Assembly (NCBI GenBank): GCA_028751875.1
Contig: CM054135.1
Location: forward strand, 5,095,891-5,159,890
Source: Rapana venosa
Lineage: Eukaryota; Mollusca; Gastropoda; Neogastropoda; Muricidae
Direction of reading: 5' to 3'
Length of the DNA: 64,000 nucleotides
Shown in pieces: positions 32,575 to 44,203 of this stretch. The stretch's first letter is position 1; the number at the start of each line of letters is the position of its first letter. The notes beneath the pieces were generated by a model. The model was not told where the DNA came from and searched no databases. It saw nothing but the letters and a program-made list of their open reading frames with translations. Position numbers and translations under genes: made by a program.

Positions 32575-33275
32575 AAATAGCTTCAAAGCACAAGCACTTT
32601 CAACAGGAGCCACAGAATCAGACTTTTTTAAAAATTGCATTTTGATCAGTGATGATGTAATGATGGCGCATCATTACATCATCACTGATCAAAATGCAAT
32701 TTAAAAAAAATATATATCTGATTCTGTGGCTCCTGTTGTTCTGGTGTCACGTTGACCTCAGCTGACAAGGTGACAGCCCTGATATGGCCTCTGTGGTCAG
32801 CGGGGCTATAAACAACACGATTGGATTGGACTGGACCTCTGTTTCTATTTTCCCATACACTCCTGTGCCTGTTGTGTCAAAGCCTTTGGGTTGAAGGTTC
32901 ACAGAGGAGGGTTTCTGGAAGGACGTTGTGATGGTCGCCACCTCGGGTTGGCGACTCAATCAGTCTGGCTCCGTGACTGAGCTACTACTGTCTGTAAAGC
33001 AGGGGCTTAGTAGGTGGTGTCCTGCACATGTTAGCTCAGAACAGGTACCACTTAACACCACCAAAGTGAGCCAGCAGCAGTGCAGGACCCCTCTGGCTGG
33101 TGGCCCCATGGTGGCATGACACCCATGGGCTCCCTGAGGACTTCCGACCCTGAAGATGCAATATAACGAATCTGGGTATGGCTGGGGTGGAGAGATTGGA
33201 ATGAGCAGCTTGGGAACAGTAGAACAGAAAAGTCACAGAAGATGAGGCAGCAAGAGAGACTTCAGACTTCCGACT
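32575..33275 (+). repeat. dispersed repeat, family S5 (long copy)
   Basis: About 700 bp matching 35255-35850 over most of its length and 49205-49620 over its second half. Shared blocks include CAAAGCACA.GCACTT, TCTGATTC, GGTCGCCACCTCG-like, CTCAGAACAGGTACCAC, GCAGTGCAGGACCCCTCTGG and GGCTGGGGTGGAGAG. It has no coding capacity. The first third is a hairpin. Confidence 0.75.
32601..32738. repeat. near-perfect hairpin (65-70-bp arms, 3-nt loop)
   Basis: The left arm starts CAACAGGAGCCACAGAATCA and runs to GATGATGTAATGATG. GCG separates it from the exact reverse complement CATCATTACATCATC..., ending TGATTCTGTGGCTCCTGTTG. A few A/T-run differences lie midway. The symmetrical arms are much better conserved than the related region at 35270-35350. 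Confidence 0.9.
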
Positions 33276-33339
33276 TCAGATGGTTTATTCATGTAAGGTC
33301 ATAGCCCCATATGAAAGGGGGCAGAAAAAAAGCAAAGAG

Positions 33340-33420
33340 AGAGACAGAGACAGACAGTCAGACAGACAGACAGTCAGACAGACAGACAGACAGACAGACA
33401 GAGACAGACAGAAAGAGAAG
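33340..33420 (+). repeat. (GACA)n-type microsatellite
   Basis: About 80 bp of GACAGACA/GTCAGACA repeats. Confidence 0.9.
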
Positions 33421-33650
33421 ACAAATCCACCAACGTGAATCCTTCCCCAGAGAGGGAAACATACTCCTCGACTGGCCTCTACACAGTTCATTTCTGACGT
33501 TGATTCACCACAGACTGGTGAACACGCACCCCACGCTGAAAAGTAGCTAATATTGTCCCCCCAACTTCTTCATTTATCAATTTCCTTCACTGCCAGCTAG
33601 GCAGAAAGAAATCATGAACGGTTCTTTTTACACTGCCTCAGAATTATTCC

Positions 33651-33944
33651 AAAAGGGTCATAGGGATTTTTTAGACTCCAGCCGGCCTCTATGGTGAAGT
33701 GTTGAAGTGGTTTGGTCATGTCACACGCTCCTCTGGTCTTGCTAAAACAATCCTACAAGGCACAGTGAGGGGAGGAAGAAGAAGAGGCAGACAAAGGAAG
33801 AGATGGGAGGACAACATTCGAGAGTGGACATACATGGAGCTGAGAGACACCCTGAGGGCGGCTGAGAGACGAGAGGACTGGAGAAAGGTGGTTGACAAAG
33901 CTTCGAAGGCGCCCCAAAGGATTCGGAATCTGAGGAATTGGTGA
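33651..33944 (+). pseudogene. RTE-like LINE 3' stub joined to a SINE fragment
   Basis: About 45 bp of the SINE seen at 32342-32386 is followed directly at about 33696 by 82 open codons: LKWFGHVTRSSGLAKTILQG, RRRGRQRKRWEDNIREW, ending LRNW-stop. This is the extreme C-terminus of the LINE family of 21628-23443. The SINE-LINE joint may be a chimeric retrotransposition or a truncation inside a SINE. Confidence 0.8.
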
Positions 33945-34147
33945 TGGTGACGTGGCAGAATTATGCCAATGTACCTTTCTTCGTGCTCCCCGAAGCTGAC
34001 AGACCTAACCAGGCAGGAACTTTAGGATCTAACATTCTTCAAAGGCTTGCCTTTTCTGACCACCCGTCTCACTTCTTCCCCGTTCATCCCCAACCCTCAC
34101 AGCAGATCCCTCTAAATCCTGGATAGCAGACTCAGCGCTACATTCCG

Positions 34148-34540
34148 ACGGACGCCAAAGCCGAGTGGTTAAGACCGTTCGACTTCAATCCTATGGGTCC
34201 ATGAAGTCGTCGGCTCGAATCTCGGAGGCGCCTGGTGAATTAAGGGTGGGGATTTTTACGATCTCCCCAGGCAACTTCAAGTGAAGGCCTGCCAGTGTTT
34301 AATTATCTTCCCCTGATTCTGCACATGCAGAAGATCAAACACGCACGTATAAGATCCTGTGATTCATGTCAGCGTTTGGTGGGTTACAGAAACACGAAGA
34401 TACTGAGCATACATCCCCGAGTCCGAATGCGGCTACCGTCATGGTGGGGGGGGAGGGGGGGGGGGGGGGGGGATGGTCGCATACGCAAAATCTCACCATT
34501 AGTGATCCTTGCAGCTCTAGTGCAGGAACAAAAAACAAAA
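34148..34540 (+). mobile_element. SINE S1, tRNA-Ser-like head, full copy
   Basis: The head starts GACGCCAAAGCCGAGTGGTTAA and ends with B-box-like GGCTCGAATCTCGGAGGCGCC. Its 5' and 3' ends are nearly complementary (GACGCC/GGCGCC), as in an acceptor stem. The body has TCTCCCCAGGCAACTTCAAG and TGAAGGCCTGCCAGTG. The 3' part has CCCCGAGTCCGAATGCGGCT and CAAAATCTCACCATTAGTGA, seen in seven other places in the window. A poly-G run (about 34444-34471) has expanded inside it. Confidence 0.85.
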
Positions 34541-34959
34541 AACCACTACAACCACTGATATTTAATTATGAGTCACCCCTTTAAAATGCCAAATGTCAAC
34601 AATGGCAGCAATGACTTTCATCCCATGGCAGTCCCTGTTATGAACTATTAAGCCTCACAGCTGCTGGTCCCCATAACCCTGATTATAAATATTTTTTTAA
34701 AAAGGTTGTAAAAAGGGCAACAGCCTGTTGTAGGCCTTCTCGACGTCATGGTACAGAGCACTGCAGCAAGGATTCCTAACACTAAATAATATCAATGAGA
34801 ACAAGGTTTGGTAGAAAAAAAGGCAGCCATGGTATGGTAGTTTTGGCATTATTGTAAGTTACCTTTCTTATGGATGGACCCAGTCCAAGGTGTTGGCCAC
34901 TAAGCCTGTCTGCCATGATCTTAATGCAGATGACAAGGAACACGTAGGCCTACTGTTGT

Positions 34960-35141
34960 GAATCCAGATGTGTGAGGGTGTGGAACATGCAATGCGTGCT
35001 TGAGATCATGAGTGTGTGGACGAATAGCCTACATATTTGCAACTAGCCCATGCAGCTTTCAGTCCAAATATGTAATTCATCCACACAGGCATGATCTCAA
35101 GCACGCATTGCATGTACCACACCTTCACACATCTCGATTCA
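34960..35141. repeat. inverted repeat, 80-bp arms, 20-bp loop
   Basis: The arms 34960-35040 and 35061-35141 are reverse complements at most positions. The core GCAATGCGTGCTTGAGATCA is exact. There is no tRNA-like head. It may be a foldback element or MITE. Confidence 0.85.
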
Positions 35142-35254
35142 ATACACATACAAAGGAACATTCAAGAATATTCTTATAACAAAGGTATCTATACATGACT
35201 TAAATTCCTTTACAGTCTATACTTCATCCCCAGACTTCAGCTACAGCCCAGTCG

Positions 35255-35850
35255 AGTAGTCTCAAAGCACATGCACTTCCATTGCAGCATCATTACATAA
35301 TCACCAGCATTAGTGTCATCATGCAATAAAATAAAAAAAAAGTTGTCTCTGATTCCTGGGACCAGTTGCTTTGGTCTCATTGCGACTACAGTTTCGGCTT
35401 CCCCATATACTTCTGTGCCTGCAGTGAGTTTGTGTCAAAGCTTTCAAGATTTCTTTTTTTTTTAGGCTTTCAGGGTTGTAGATTCATGGCAAAGGATTGT
35501 TGGTGGGACAGTTGTGGTGGTTGTCACCTCGAGTGGGCGTCTCACTCTCTCCACAACTGAGCTACTATTGTCGTACAAAGGGGACTAAGTAGGTGGTTTC
35601 CTGCGTAGCTTAGCTCTAAAAAGGTACCACAGTACACCACAAAGTGACCCAGCATCAGTCCTAGGCCCCTCTGACTAGTGAAACCACGGCAGCCTGACAG
35701 TAATGGGGTCCCTATGGACTTCTGACCCTAGGGATGCTACATAGCAAATCTAGGTATGGCTGGGGTGGAGACATTGAAATGAGCAGGGTGGGAGGAGCAG
35801 GACAGAAACATTACAGACAATGAGGCAGCACCAAAGAAAAAGTCACAGAA
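35255..35850 (+). repeat. dispersed repeat, family S5
   Basis: It parallels 32575-33275, but its first third is not a good hairpin. It keeps CAAAGCACATGCACTT, GCTCTAAAAAGGTACCAC and TATGGCTGGGGTGGAGACAT. Confidence 0.7.
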
Positions 35851-35977
35851 AACAGTAACACCCCCACCCCCACCCCAAAAAGCAAACAAAAAATACTCCA
35901 GGGGGGAAAATCCCTTCAAACAAGGGGTTGAAACCCACGCCATCAGTTTTCCAGCTCAACACTAACCACTAAGCCCT

Positions 35978-36005
35978 CCCCCCCCCCCCCCCCCCCCCCC
36001 CCCCC
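35978..36005 (+). repeat. poly-C tract (28 nt)
   Basis: An uninterrupted C run. Confidence 0.95.
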
Positions 36006-36193
36006 AAGTATGAATAAACATGCTCAAAGTAGTTATGCAATATTCCACTGCACTGAATAAGTGCTTGCTTCAACCACACAAAAGCCTTTCAGAGAAGTTG
36101 GTTTAGTTGCAGAGAAGTTAAAGCTCATGGATCTTCCAATGACTAAAAGCAATTTCAGACTTGCCCAATGGCCAGCACTTTCACTTTTTTTTT

Positions 36194-36590
36194 CATTCCT
36201 CAGCTAGAACTCTGAGGTTCACCAATGGTGAGATTTTTGGGCATGCCACCTATTCCCTACTCCCCATTTGGATAGCCACATCCTGACTTTGGGGATGGTG
36301 TCTAAACATATGTATGGGCATGCTTGGTTGGGTTTTTTAAATTTTGTCATCTGTTCATACCAGTACCAATACGAAATGGCCCACTCTTCTGAAAGGCGGA
36401 ACAGGTTTTTAACATGAGGACAAGGTGTTCTGCATGTGTTCACACGTGGAGCCTCAGTTAATCAAGGACTTTGACATTCAGTTCGATTTTCTCGTCAAAC
36501 TGGGAATAAAGGGCAAGGCTGGAAATCAAACCCAGAACCTCAAGGTTTACTTGTTAGGCAGGTAAACGTTTTAGCTGTCCAGCCACCTTC
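36194..36590 (-). repeat. decayed SINE pieces (S1 3' part, then S3-like)
   Basis: 36200-36310 matches the S1 core on the minus strand (GAGGTTCACCAATGGTGAGA, TGACTTTGGGGATGGTGTCT). 36370-36590 resembles S3 on the minus strand (CCACTCTTCTGAAAGG, TTTTTAACATG, GTTCTGCATGTGTTCACAC). Confidence 0.5.
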
Positions 36591-36599
36591 CTTCTTGAT

Positions 36600-37500
36600 T
36601 GTGGCTTTTAATTTCTAAGGAAATGCCTTGTCATACAACTCAAAAATGGTGTCACTTTTGGGAAGCGCACTGGGGACAGATGTCATTTCAGTTTTTGGTC
36701 ACCGACTACAGGTTAGAAACAGAGTTTCCATTTTGGAAAACTCTTGTGCATTAATGAGATTACATGGTGACAGCAAGGGCACAGAGACATGTTGTGTGGC
36801 TGGATATTTTGTTCAGTATTAGACAGCAACATTGGCCCAGGCCAAAAGCTGTGTCTGTTATTGGTGTCAGCTAATTGTCAAGGCCTACACTAACACGTTG
36901 TTATATTGTAAAAATGCTGTGTTGAGGTTAACTTCAGCCATGACAAGCTGTTAACATAACAATCTGCACTCCTTTAAAGGAGAAAAAAATCCCCTGAAAT
37001 CGAAGTATGGTTGCCTGTATGGCGAGGTATTTAAAAACAGTCATACACGCAAACTTCTCATTCAGCATGCAATTTCGATCTCACAGTGATTCCTAGGTGG
37101 GATGCGCAAGTCAGAGTGCACATTCTGGGTGACCCCCAGAGCGTTAAGCTGGGGAATGCACAACAAACAAACAAAAACAAGGCAGCAATATCAATCAGGT
37201 CTGTGAGTATATGTTTTGTCAGCTTCAGTTGTACAGTTAGCTGTCTGTGATGCACATGTCAATGCTTTTGTGGTATTTGTGATACAATATTGTCAACTGC
37301 CTGGTCTCCCTTATGGCACCACAAGCACAGTTCAGTAAACCCTGTGACAGTTATTGCCAAATCATTTCCTTACACAATGATATATATGACATGTTATATT
37401 TGTTATTCAACGCTATAGAGTAAAGATACAGTAACTCAAGAACCCCTTTTGCACACTGTCTCTCTCTGGAAGCCCAGGAAACAAAGGAATAGTAGGTCTG
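36600..37500. other. no gene seen
   Basis: Unique-looking AT-rich sequence without recognisable coding potential, SINE core or long simple repeats. Confidence 0.4.
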
Positions 37501-37509
37501 AAAACTCAG

Positions 37510-37805
37510 GCCTCAGCAATAAGAAATACTCTCCTGCTTAAGCGGCCAGCTGGGACAAGAGTTAAGCAGCATTGAGCATGGTTGTCTCACAGATGGGCGA
37601 CCATTCATGTGCCTTGGCTTCAGTACAACCCTCAGTTTATCCAGCTGTACGTGGGAACCTTCCCTCTTTTGGGACAGGGAGTGTGAAGCAGTGAAGGAGA
37701 GGAGATGGGCACAACCCTCATGATGCTGGCCCCTGGAGAAGCTAAGATCTCTTGACAGCTTGTTCCCCAATGACCGCATAGGTTATGGGACTTTACCTTG
37801 TGTGT
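37510..37805 (+). mobile_element. SINE S4 with 5S-rRNA-like box
   Basis: It contains AAGAGTTAAGCAGCATTGAG, CATGGTTG and AGATGGGCGACC. These parallel the internal promoter region of 5S rRNA (AAGCTAAGCAG, GGTC, TGGTTAG, TGGATGGGAGACC). The body is shared with 41653-41950: CCTTGGCTTCAGTACA, GGAGAGGAGATGGGC, ATGCTGGCCC, AGGTTATGGG and a CTTTACCTT end. Confidence 0.7.
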
Positions 37806-37931
37806 ATAACCCAAAATACACATCTTCAACAAGCTGGTTTGTTGAGGATGTTTGCTGTCTGTTTGATGTTGTTGAAGTGTTAGCATTTCATTGTGTGTGT
37901 TGAATTGTACCACTAGAATGCAGTTCCAGGA

Positions 37932-37961
37932 CTGGAATGTAACACACACACACACACACAC
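37932..37961. repeat. (CA)n microsatellite
   Basis: A short CA array in unique sequence. About 38000-38790 has no recognisable gene. Confidence 0.8.
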
Positions 37962-38794
37962 TTCACAAACCAGACACTATGCAGCAGACACAGTCAGAGC
38001 AAAATGCTACTAATATACTTTATTCTCACAACCATCATAAACTCTTATCATCTTTCATTCCTATTCAATACCATCTACTGAGTCAGTAGACAATCTACAG
38101 CTTGTTTGTGTGAAATGTGATACACCAAAGCCTAAGTTCCCCTTTTACAGATAAAAGAAATTACACCAGAGCTGACCTTACAGGAAAAAAACCTCTGTTT
38201 ACACTGGAAAATTTTCCTCCCAGATGATTGTGGGAAAAAATATTCTGGATTAAAATCAGAGACAACAATAAGTAAAAGTAGATATTTTCTGAAAAAGAGT
38301 AAAGTAATGATACATGTAATTTATGTTTTATCCTGATTTGTGACCGTGCATCACATAAGAGTTACACTGCACAGGAGGTCAATTTTTAATCCCTAACATG
38401 TTATTAATCTGTAATGAGAAAAAAAATATTCAGTATGAAACCAGACTGAAAATCAGACAATATTTCTATGAAAAGTTATTACAAAATGCAATACAAAGAT
38501 TAAAAAAACATAAGCGAAAAAATGCAAAAATGACAAATTTTGCAACATAGGGGTTGGGTGTTTCTAAACAAGTTTTTGAAGCAAAAGGAAACAAAATTAC
38601 ACCTTCATACTTCAGTACAAGGTGGAAGAAAGCTTACAGTATTATGATCCATCAAAATCTCAAAACCGACAACCTGACCCTAACCTGCCTAAAATGGCTC
38701 CTAGTGGAAAAGTGGGTCAGGTGCAGTGCGACTCATTTTGTGGTGGAGTGTCACATTTCATCTGGGTTGGGATTCCTTTTTTTCTTTTTTCTTT

Positions 38795-38890
38795 TTGTTT
38801 GCTCCTGGACCAGAGTTCCAAGGTTTTCCAAAGGTGAGATTTTTGTGTATACGACCATTTATGCCCACTGTTAAGGTAGGAGATATGAGA
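38795..38890 (-). repeat. SINE S1 3'-part fragment
   Basis: It has CAGAGTTCCAAGGTTTTCCA, AAAGGTGAGATTTTTG, ACGACC and AAGGTAGG, parallel to 40800-40870. Confidence 0.5.
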
Positions 38891-38932
38891 GCGGAGTACA
38901 TGGCAGTGTATAAGGTTTAAGTCTCTAATACT

Positions 38933-38938
38933 TTTATT
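38933..38938 (-). terminator. candidate polyadenylation signal of the PPIF-like gene
   Basis: AATAAA on the minus strand, about 470 bp past the stop codon at 39407-39409. It is the nearest exact hexamer I see downstream of the stop. Confidence 0.35.
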
Positions 38939-39406
38939 GACAATTTCTGTATAACCAGAAAATGATAAGAGAAACAGGCACAGAAAAGCTGAGCAGCGTG
39001 TTTCATGAACCTGTAATTTGTTTCTTGAACACACACACCCACGCATGCACGCACGCGCACACATGTGCACGCGTATATATCATGTGTGCATCACCATAAC
39101 ATCTGTTTGTAAACAGGTTTCTGGTTGTATCACCGACTTCTCTTCTGGATTCCTTTTTTTTTTTCACACCAGTTTGTGTGTGTGTGTGTGTCTGTGTGTG
39201 TCTAAGAAGCATCACTACATTTGTTCTATGGACAAATTTCCAGCGGTTTCACTGATTTTTCCTCCAGATTCTTTTCCTTTTTTTCAATCCAATACAGACT
39301 TCCCTTCTTCAAATAGAAAGTACACTCACAACAAACGACACAATTAAATGGGTACACTCACACCCCGACGCATTTTCAAGCATTCACTTCAATCGCAACC
39401 CGTCCC

Positions 39407-39539
39407 TTAGAGCTCTCCACAATCAACTATTTCAATCTTTTTCGCTGGCATCCCGCTTCGACTTCCCAGCTTCTCCATCTTTGTCACCACATCCATGCCC
39501 TTGGTCACCTCGCCAAACACCACGTGATGGCCATCAAGC
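39407..39539 (-). CDS. PPIF-like: PPIF-like exon 5 (last)
   Basis: It starts after TTGTTTACAG, completes Trp159, and encodes [18 protein letters not shown] to DCGEL-TAA. The usual Lys of LDGKHVVFG is His. The intron side carries long (CA)n and (CT)n arrays. Confidence 0.93.
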
Positions 39540-39568
39540 CTGTAAACAACAAGTGTGTGAGGTTTAGA

Positions 39569-39600
<32 letters not shown>

Positions 39601-39735
39601 GTGTGTGTATGAGTGTGTGTGTATGTGTGTGTCTGAGTGAGTGTGTGTGTGTGTGTGTGTGTGTCTGAGTGTGTGTGTGTGTGTCTGAGTGTGTGTGTGT
39701 GTGTGTGTGTGGTGTGGAGCTGTGTGTGTGTGTGT

Positions 39736-39774
<39 letters not shown>

Positions 39775-39814
39775 GTGTGTGTATGAGTGCGTGAGTGTGT
39801 GTGTGTGTATGTGT

Positions 39815-39854
<40 letters not shown>

Positions 39855-40990
39855 GTTTTAATGATTGTGCACTAAACACTGGAAAACATGACTGGTTGAA
39901 TTATATTTCTTTGACATATTTGTGGTTTTAAAATTTCTTTCTCTGCATACTTTTCGTATGAACTGTTTTATCGCCATGGGCTTTTTCATTTGCACTAAAA
40001 GCATGGTTCAAAATAGATCTTTAATTCAAACTGGGAGTTGAAACTGGATCTTCTTCTTTGTCAAAAACTTAGACACTAGCAACTAGTGTTGTCTGTCATA
40101 TGTGTGAAAATGCGTTGCACTGCCGTTAAGCGCCTGACAAGTCAGGCCCAACGCATCTGACTTCGGTGTAGGTGAGAATTGTTATCTTAAAGTCTTTCTG
40201 GGGAAAAAAGGCAGAGGAATGGACCGAGAAGGCAAAAAAACAGACGAGAAAGAGGTGACAGGAAGAAAAGGAACAAGGAAGAAACAAAGAGAGGGATAGA
40301 AAAGATGAAATTCCTACCAGAGACTTTCCAGAAGGTGAGGATGCTATTCATACTGACAGGCCTCCAGCATCCCCATGGAGGCCAAGTGGATCTTATCTTT
40401 TTTCCTTAAAATTGTACTCCATCCACTCACCACGCTGTCACAACGGTTGTGATGAAGAACTGAGACCCATTGGTGTTGGGTCCTGCATTGGCCATGGACA
40501 GAAGACCTACACAAAATACACAAGGAACACAGCGCTTGACAAAAACTCTGGCCAAAAAACCTGAACCTTGATCATCAGACTTCAAAGCTGGAATCAGACC
40601 CCCCCCAAAATGCGATTTTTCTTAAAAGTTGAATGATTTTCTTATATATATGAAAACAGAAAGGAAAGGATAACTTGATTAAAACTTTTCTAGATAACAT
40701 GAACAAAATTGTCAGATTTCCCTGTACAACTACAAGCCAGCAGTTTTGCTGGATGTTAAAAAAAGAAGGTGTACAGTTTTAACTTTTTTTTTTCGTTCCT
40801 CAGCTACAGTTCCAAGGTTCACCAAAGGTGAGACTTTTTCCCACCATGAAGGTAGCCACATTCCAATTCTGGGGATGTATGCAGGGTATGTTGGTGTTTC
40901 CATAATTCACCAAATGCTGACATGAATTATGGGATCTTTAATGTGTATATTTGATCTTCTGCATGTGTGTGTGTGTGTGTGTGTATGTGT

Positions 40991-41064
<74 letters not shown>

Positions 41065-44000
41065 ATATATATATATATATATATATACATGAAGGAATTA
41101 AGGCACTGGCAGGTTCGCACTTGAAGTTGACCTGGGAAATGTTAAAATCCCAACCCTTCATTCACCAGACACCACCAAGATTCAAACCCATGATTTCATA
41201 CACCCATGGGATTGAAGTTGAATGGTCTTAACCACTCGGCTATAGCACCCATCTTACATAACCAAAGAGCAAGGGTCATAATACTGTGGCTTTTATGAAA
41301 AGTTGATGATGTGACTTACACAATGTATCTTAAAAAAGAGTGGATCAACAAGCATAATTTCCATGCCCATCGTTTTATTTAGCATAATTTCATGTTTGTA
41401 CATTTTCTGTGTAACCTAGCAGTTACAGCCTTGCGCTCATGATCTGATGGCCCGGAATCAAGCCACCACAGAGACACCCATTTCAGGGAATTTTCCCCTG
41501 GAGTTAACATAACTGCTGACTCCACTCCCAAAAAAAGTCCTTCAGATGAGATTATAAACCAAGGCCCCGTGTGTGCCAACACATGCAGAACATCTTGCAC
41601 ACATGTTAAAAAGCTATTCCACCTTTTAAAAAGAGTAGGCTATTTTGTGCCAGTAGGGACGGGATAGCTCAGTAGTCGGAGCACTCGCTTTCCCCCAGCC
41701 AAGTTAAGCAGCGTCGAGCGTGGTTACCAGTTGGATGGTGACCGTTTGCGCGCCTTGGCTTCAGTACAGTTCCCCCAGTTCACCCAGCTGTAAATGGGTA
41801 CCTGCCCTCTTTAGGGTCAGGGAAGGTAAAGCAGCGAGGGAGAGGAGATGGGCGCCGCCCTCAATATGCTGGCCCTAGAGAAGTGAGGTCTCTGACGCCT
41901 CGTTCCCCTACAACCTTATAGGTTATGGGGCTCCTTTACCTTTTACCTAGGAGCGGAAGAGAAAATTAAAGAAAAAACTGCATGCAGACAGGTGTTGTGT
42001 TTAGAAACCATCCCCAAAGTCAGAATGCGGCGACCTAAATGGTGGGTAAAAATGGTTGATTACCTAAAAATCTTACCACTGATGAACATCAAAGCTCTAG
42101 CTGAAGAACAGCAACAACAAAAAAGCACAAAAAAACCATGATATATTCAAACACCCACAACAGTTTGAACTGTTCACCATTCAGAAAAATTATGTATTTA
42201 AAAGTAATCATATTGTTTTAGACAGAATTCATTCTAAAAAATAAAATAAAAAGGCTCTCAGTTACAACAATTTCAGTATGGACATGAAAAAAGAAATGAA
42301 ATCTGGTTTTTACAACAGTAGGCATAAAAGCAATAAAAATTCAAATAAAATCAGTCTCAAGTTAAAAGCAACTGAAAAACCCAAGCCACATTCATTTCTT
42401 TGTTTTTAATTCAAGCAAGAAATATTAATGAAAAGAGATTTAAGGAAAGAGACAAATATTGTCCACAACTGAAATCCTTTCACTGTAAGAATTCAACATT
42501 CTGAGCCAGTGTGTTGTTAGCTGAGAGTGATAATGGTGATGATGCTGCTGATGCTGCTGAAGATTTACAGAAGTACAGTTCTTCATGCTTTACAAACTAG
42601 CAGGTAAAATATCACACACAGTGACACACACACCCCCTACACACACACACACTCTACACTCTCTCTTTAGAATTATACCATCCCCTTCCATTCACCCCCC
42701 CACCCCCACCCCCCCTTCCCAAAAAGAAAAAAAACAACCACCAACCAGTTAGCTGGAGAATAATCACAGTCTAGAGCTAACACACCAATCATGAAAAGGA
42801 GAAGTGGCGCGCCTGATCCCTGTTTCAACCTGAACTCTTTCCTCCATCCACTAAGACGTTGAGTGAAGGCATGGGTACTAGTCTTTCAGGTCAGATGATA
42901 AATCAAGGTCCCCTTGTGCAACACACATTTGGGTGCATGTAAAAAAAAATAATAAAATAAAATAAGAACCCACGGCAACATGTTCAATCTAAAAAACATT
43001 GACATTACATTGAAATGTGTGTCAACAGCAGCACTGACTAAAAGTTTCACAAAACACTTTGACTTACCAGGTTTGGTGTGCTTCAAGGTGAAGTTTTCAT
43101 CCTCAAAGGTGCGGCCGTAGATGCTTTTGCCTCCCGTGCCGTCTCCACGAGTGAAATCTCCTCCCTGGCACATGAAGCTGGGAATGATGCGATGGAATGC
43201 GGAGTTTTTGTATCCAAATCCCTTTTCACCGGTGCAAAGGGCACGGAAATTCTCTGCAAGTGAACAGCACACAGCAAGGAACCAGGATTAGATTTAGAGA
43301 GAGAGTGTTCACATTTGGATTTGTAGGGACTATTAATTGTTGTTGGTTGAATGACTGTGTAAGAATGGGTTGAGGGCAAGTGCTTTAGATTCGTCTTTGC
43401 AAGACATAGTGCAATATAAATTCCATTTATAATTATTATTATTATTATTATTATCATATTTCAAAATATATGACAAGAAAGGAAGAAGAGTATGACATTG
43501 TAATCATGGGCATATATATCAATTGAGGACTTTTCCCCAAAACCCTCTTTTTATATACTATCACCTAAGACCATGTGCTTCTATTTTTTTCTTTTCATCT
43601 AATACTTTATTATGCATATTACGTATTTTGATTTTTCTTTTGGTTCGTAGTTTGGCTGATTTAGTTTCCCTATTAATTTTTTGTTTGTGTTTACTCAAGC
43701 TTTTTTTTTAAGTGTGTGTCTATAAAAAGCAAAAAACAAAAGCATAACAGACCAATAACAAAAAACCCAAACCCTCTATAACAAAACTGGCCAATTCCCA
43801 AACCTCCAAGCATATATGCACACACTATCCTTAATCTCAATGCAAGATTCCTATATTCAAACTGTTATCTGACTATTGTATTACTATCATTACATTTCAT
43901 GCTCACCTGCTGTTCTGGGCACAACATCCGAATATAACTGAAAAAAGACACACAAGCAAAATAAATTTTAATTTCCTGATGATACATTGAATAAGCAATG

Positions 44001-44169
44001 CATTTGCTTTTTTTTCATCATGCCATCTATCTAGGAACAAACATAAGCTTGATCAATAATATCTAACTACATTATTACCATAACCAATAAAACTGACTCC
44101 AAAAGAAAAACAGAGAAAAAAACACACAAGACCAAAAGCAAAAAACCATCAACAAAAACAAAAAAAGGT

Positions 44170-44203
<34 letters not shown>

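Noticed and set aside
34148..34235. Possible genuine tRNA-Ser gene
   Set aside because: The head is tRNA-like, but the acceptor and T-arm pairings are imperfect, and the sequence continues into a SINE body shared with other copies.
39540..39853. His/Thr- and Ser/Leu-rich ORFs upstream of PPIF-like exon 5
   Set aside because: They are translations of (CA)n and (CT)n arrays in intron 4; only 39539-39407 is coding.
41680..41745. Possible 5S rRNA gene
   Set aside because: Only the internal-promoter-like part matches. The rest of the 5S molecule is missing, and the sequence runs into a SINE body.
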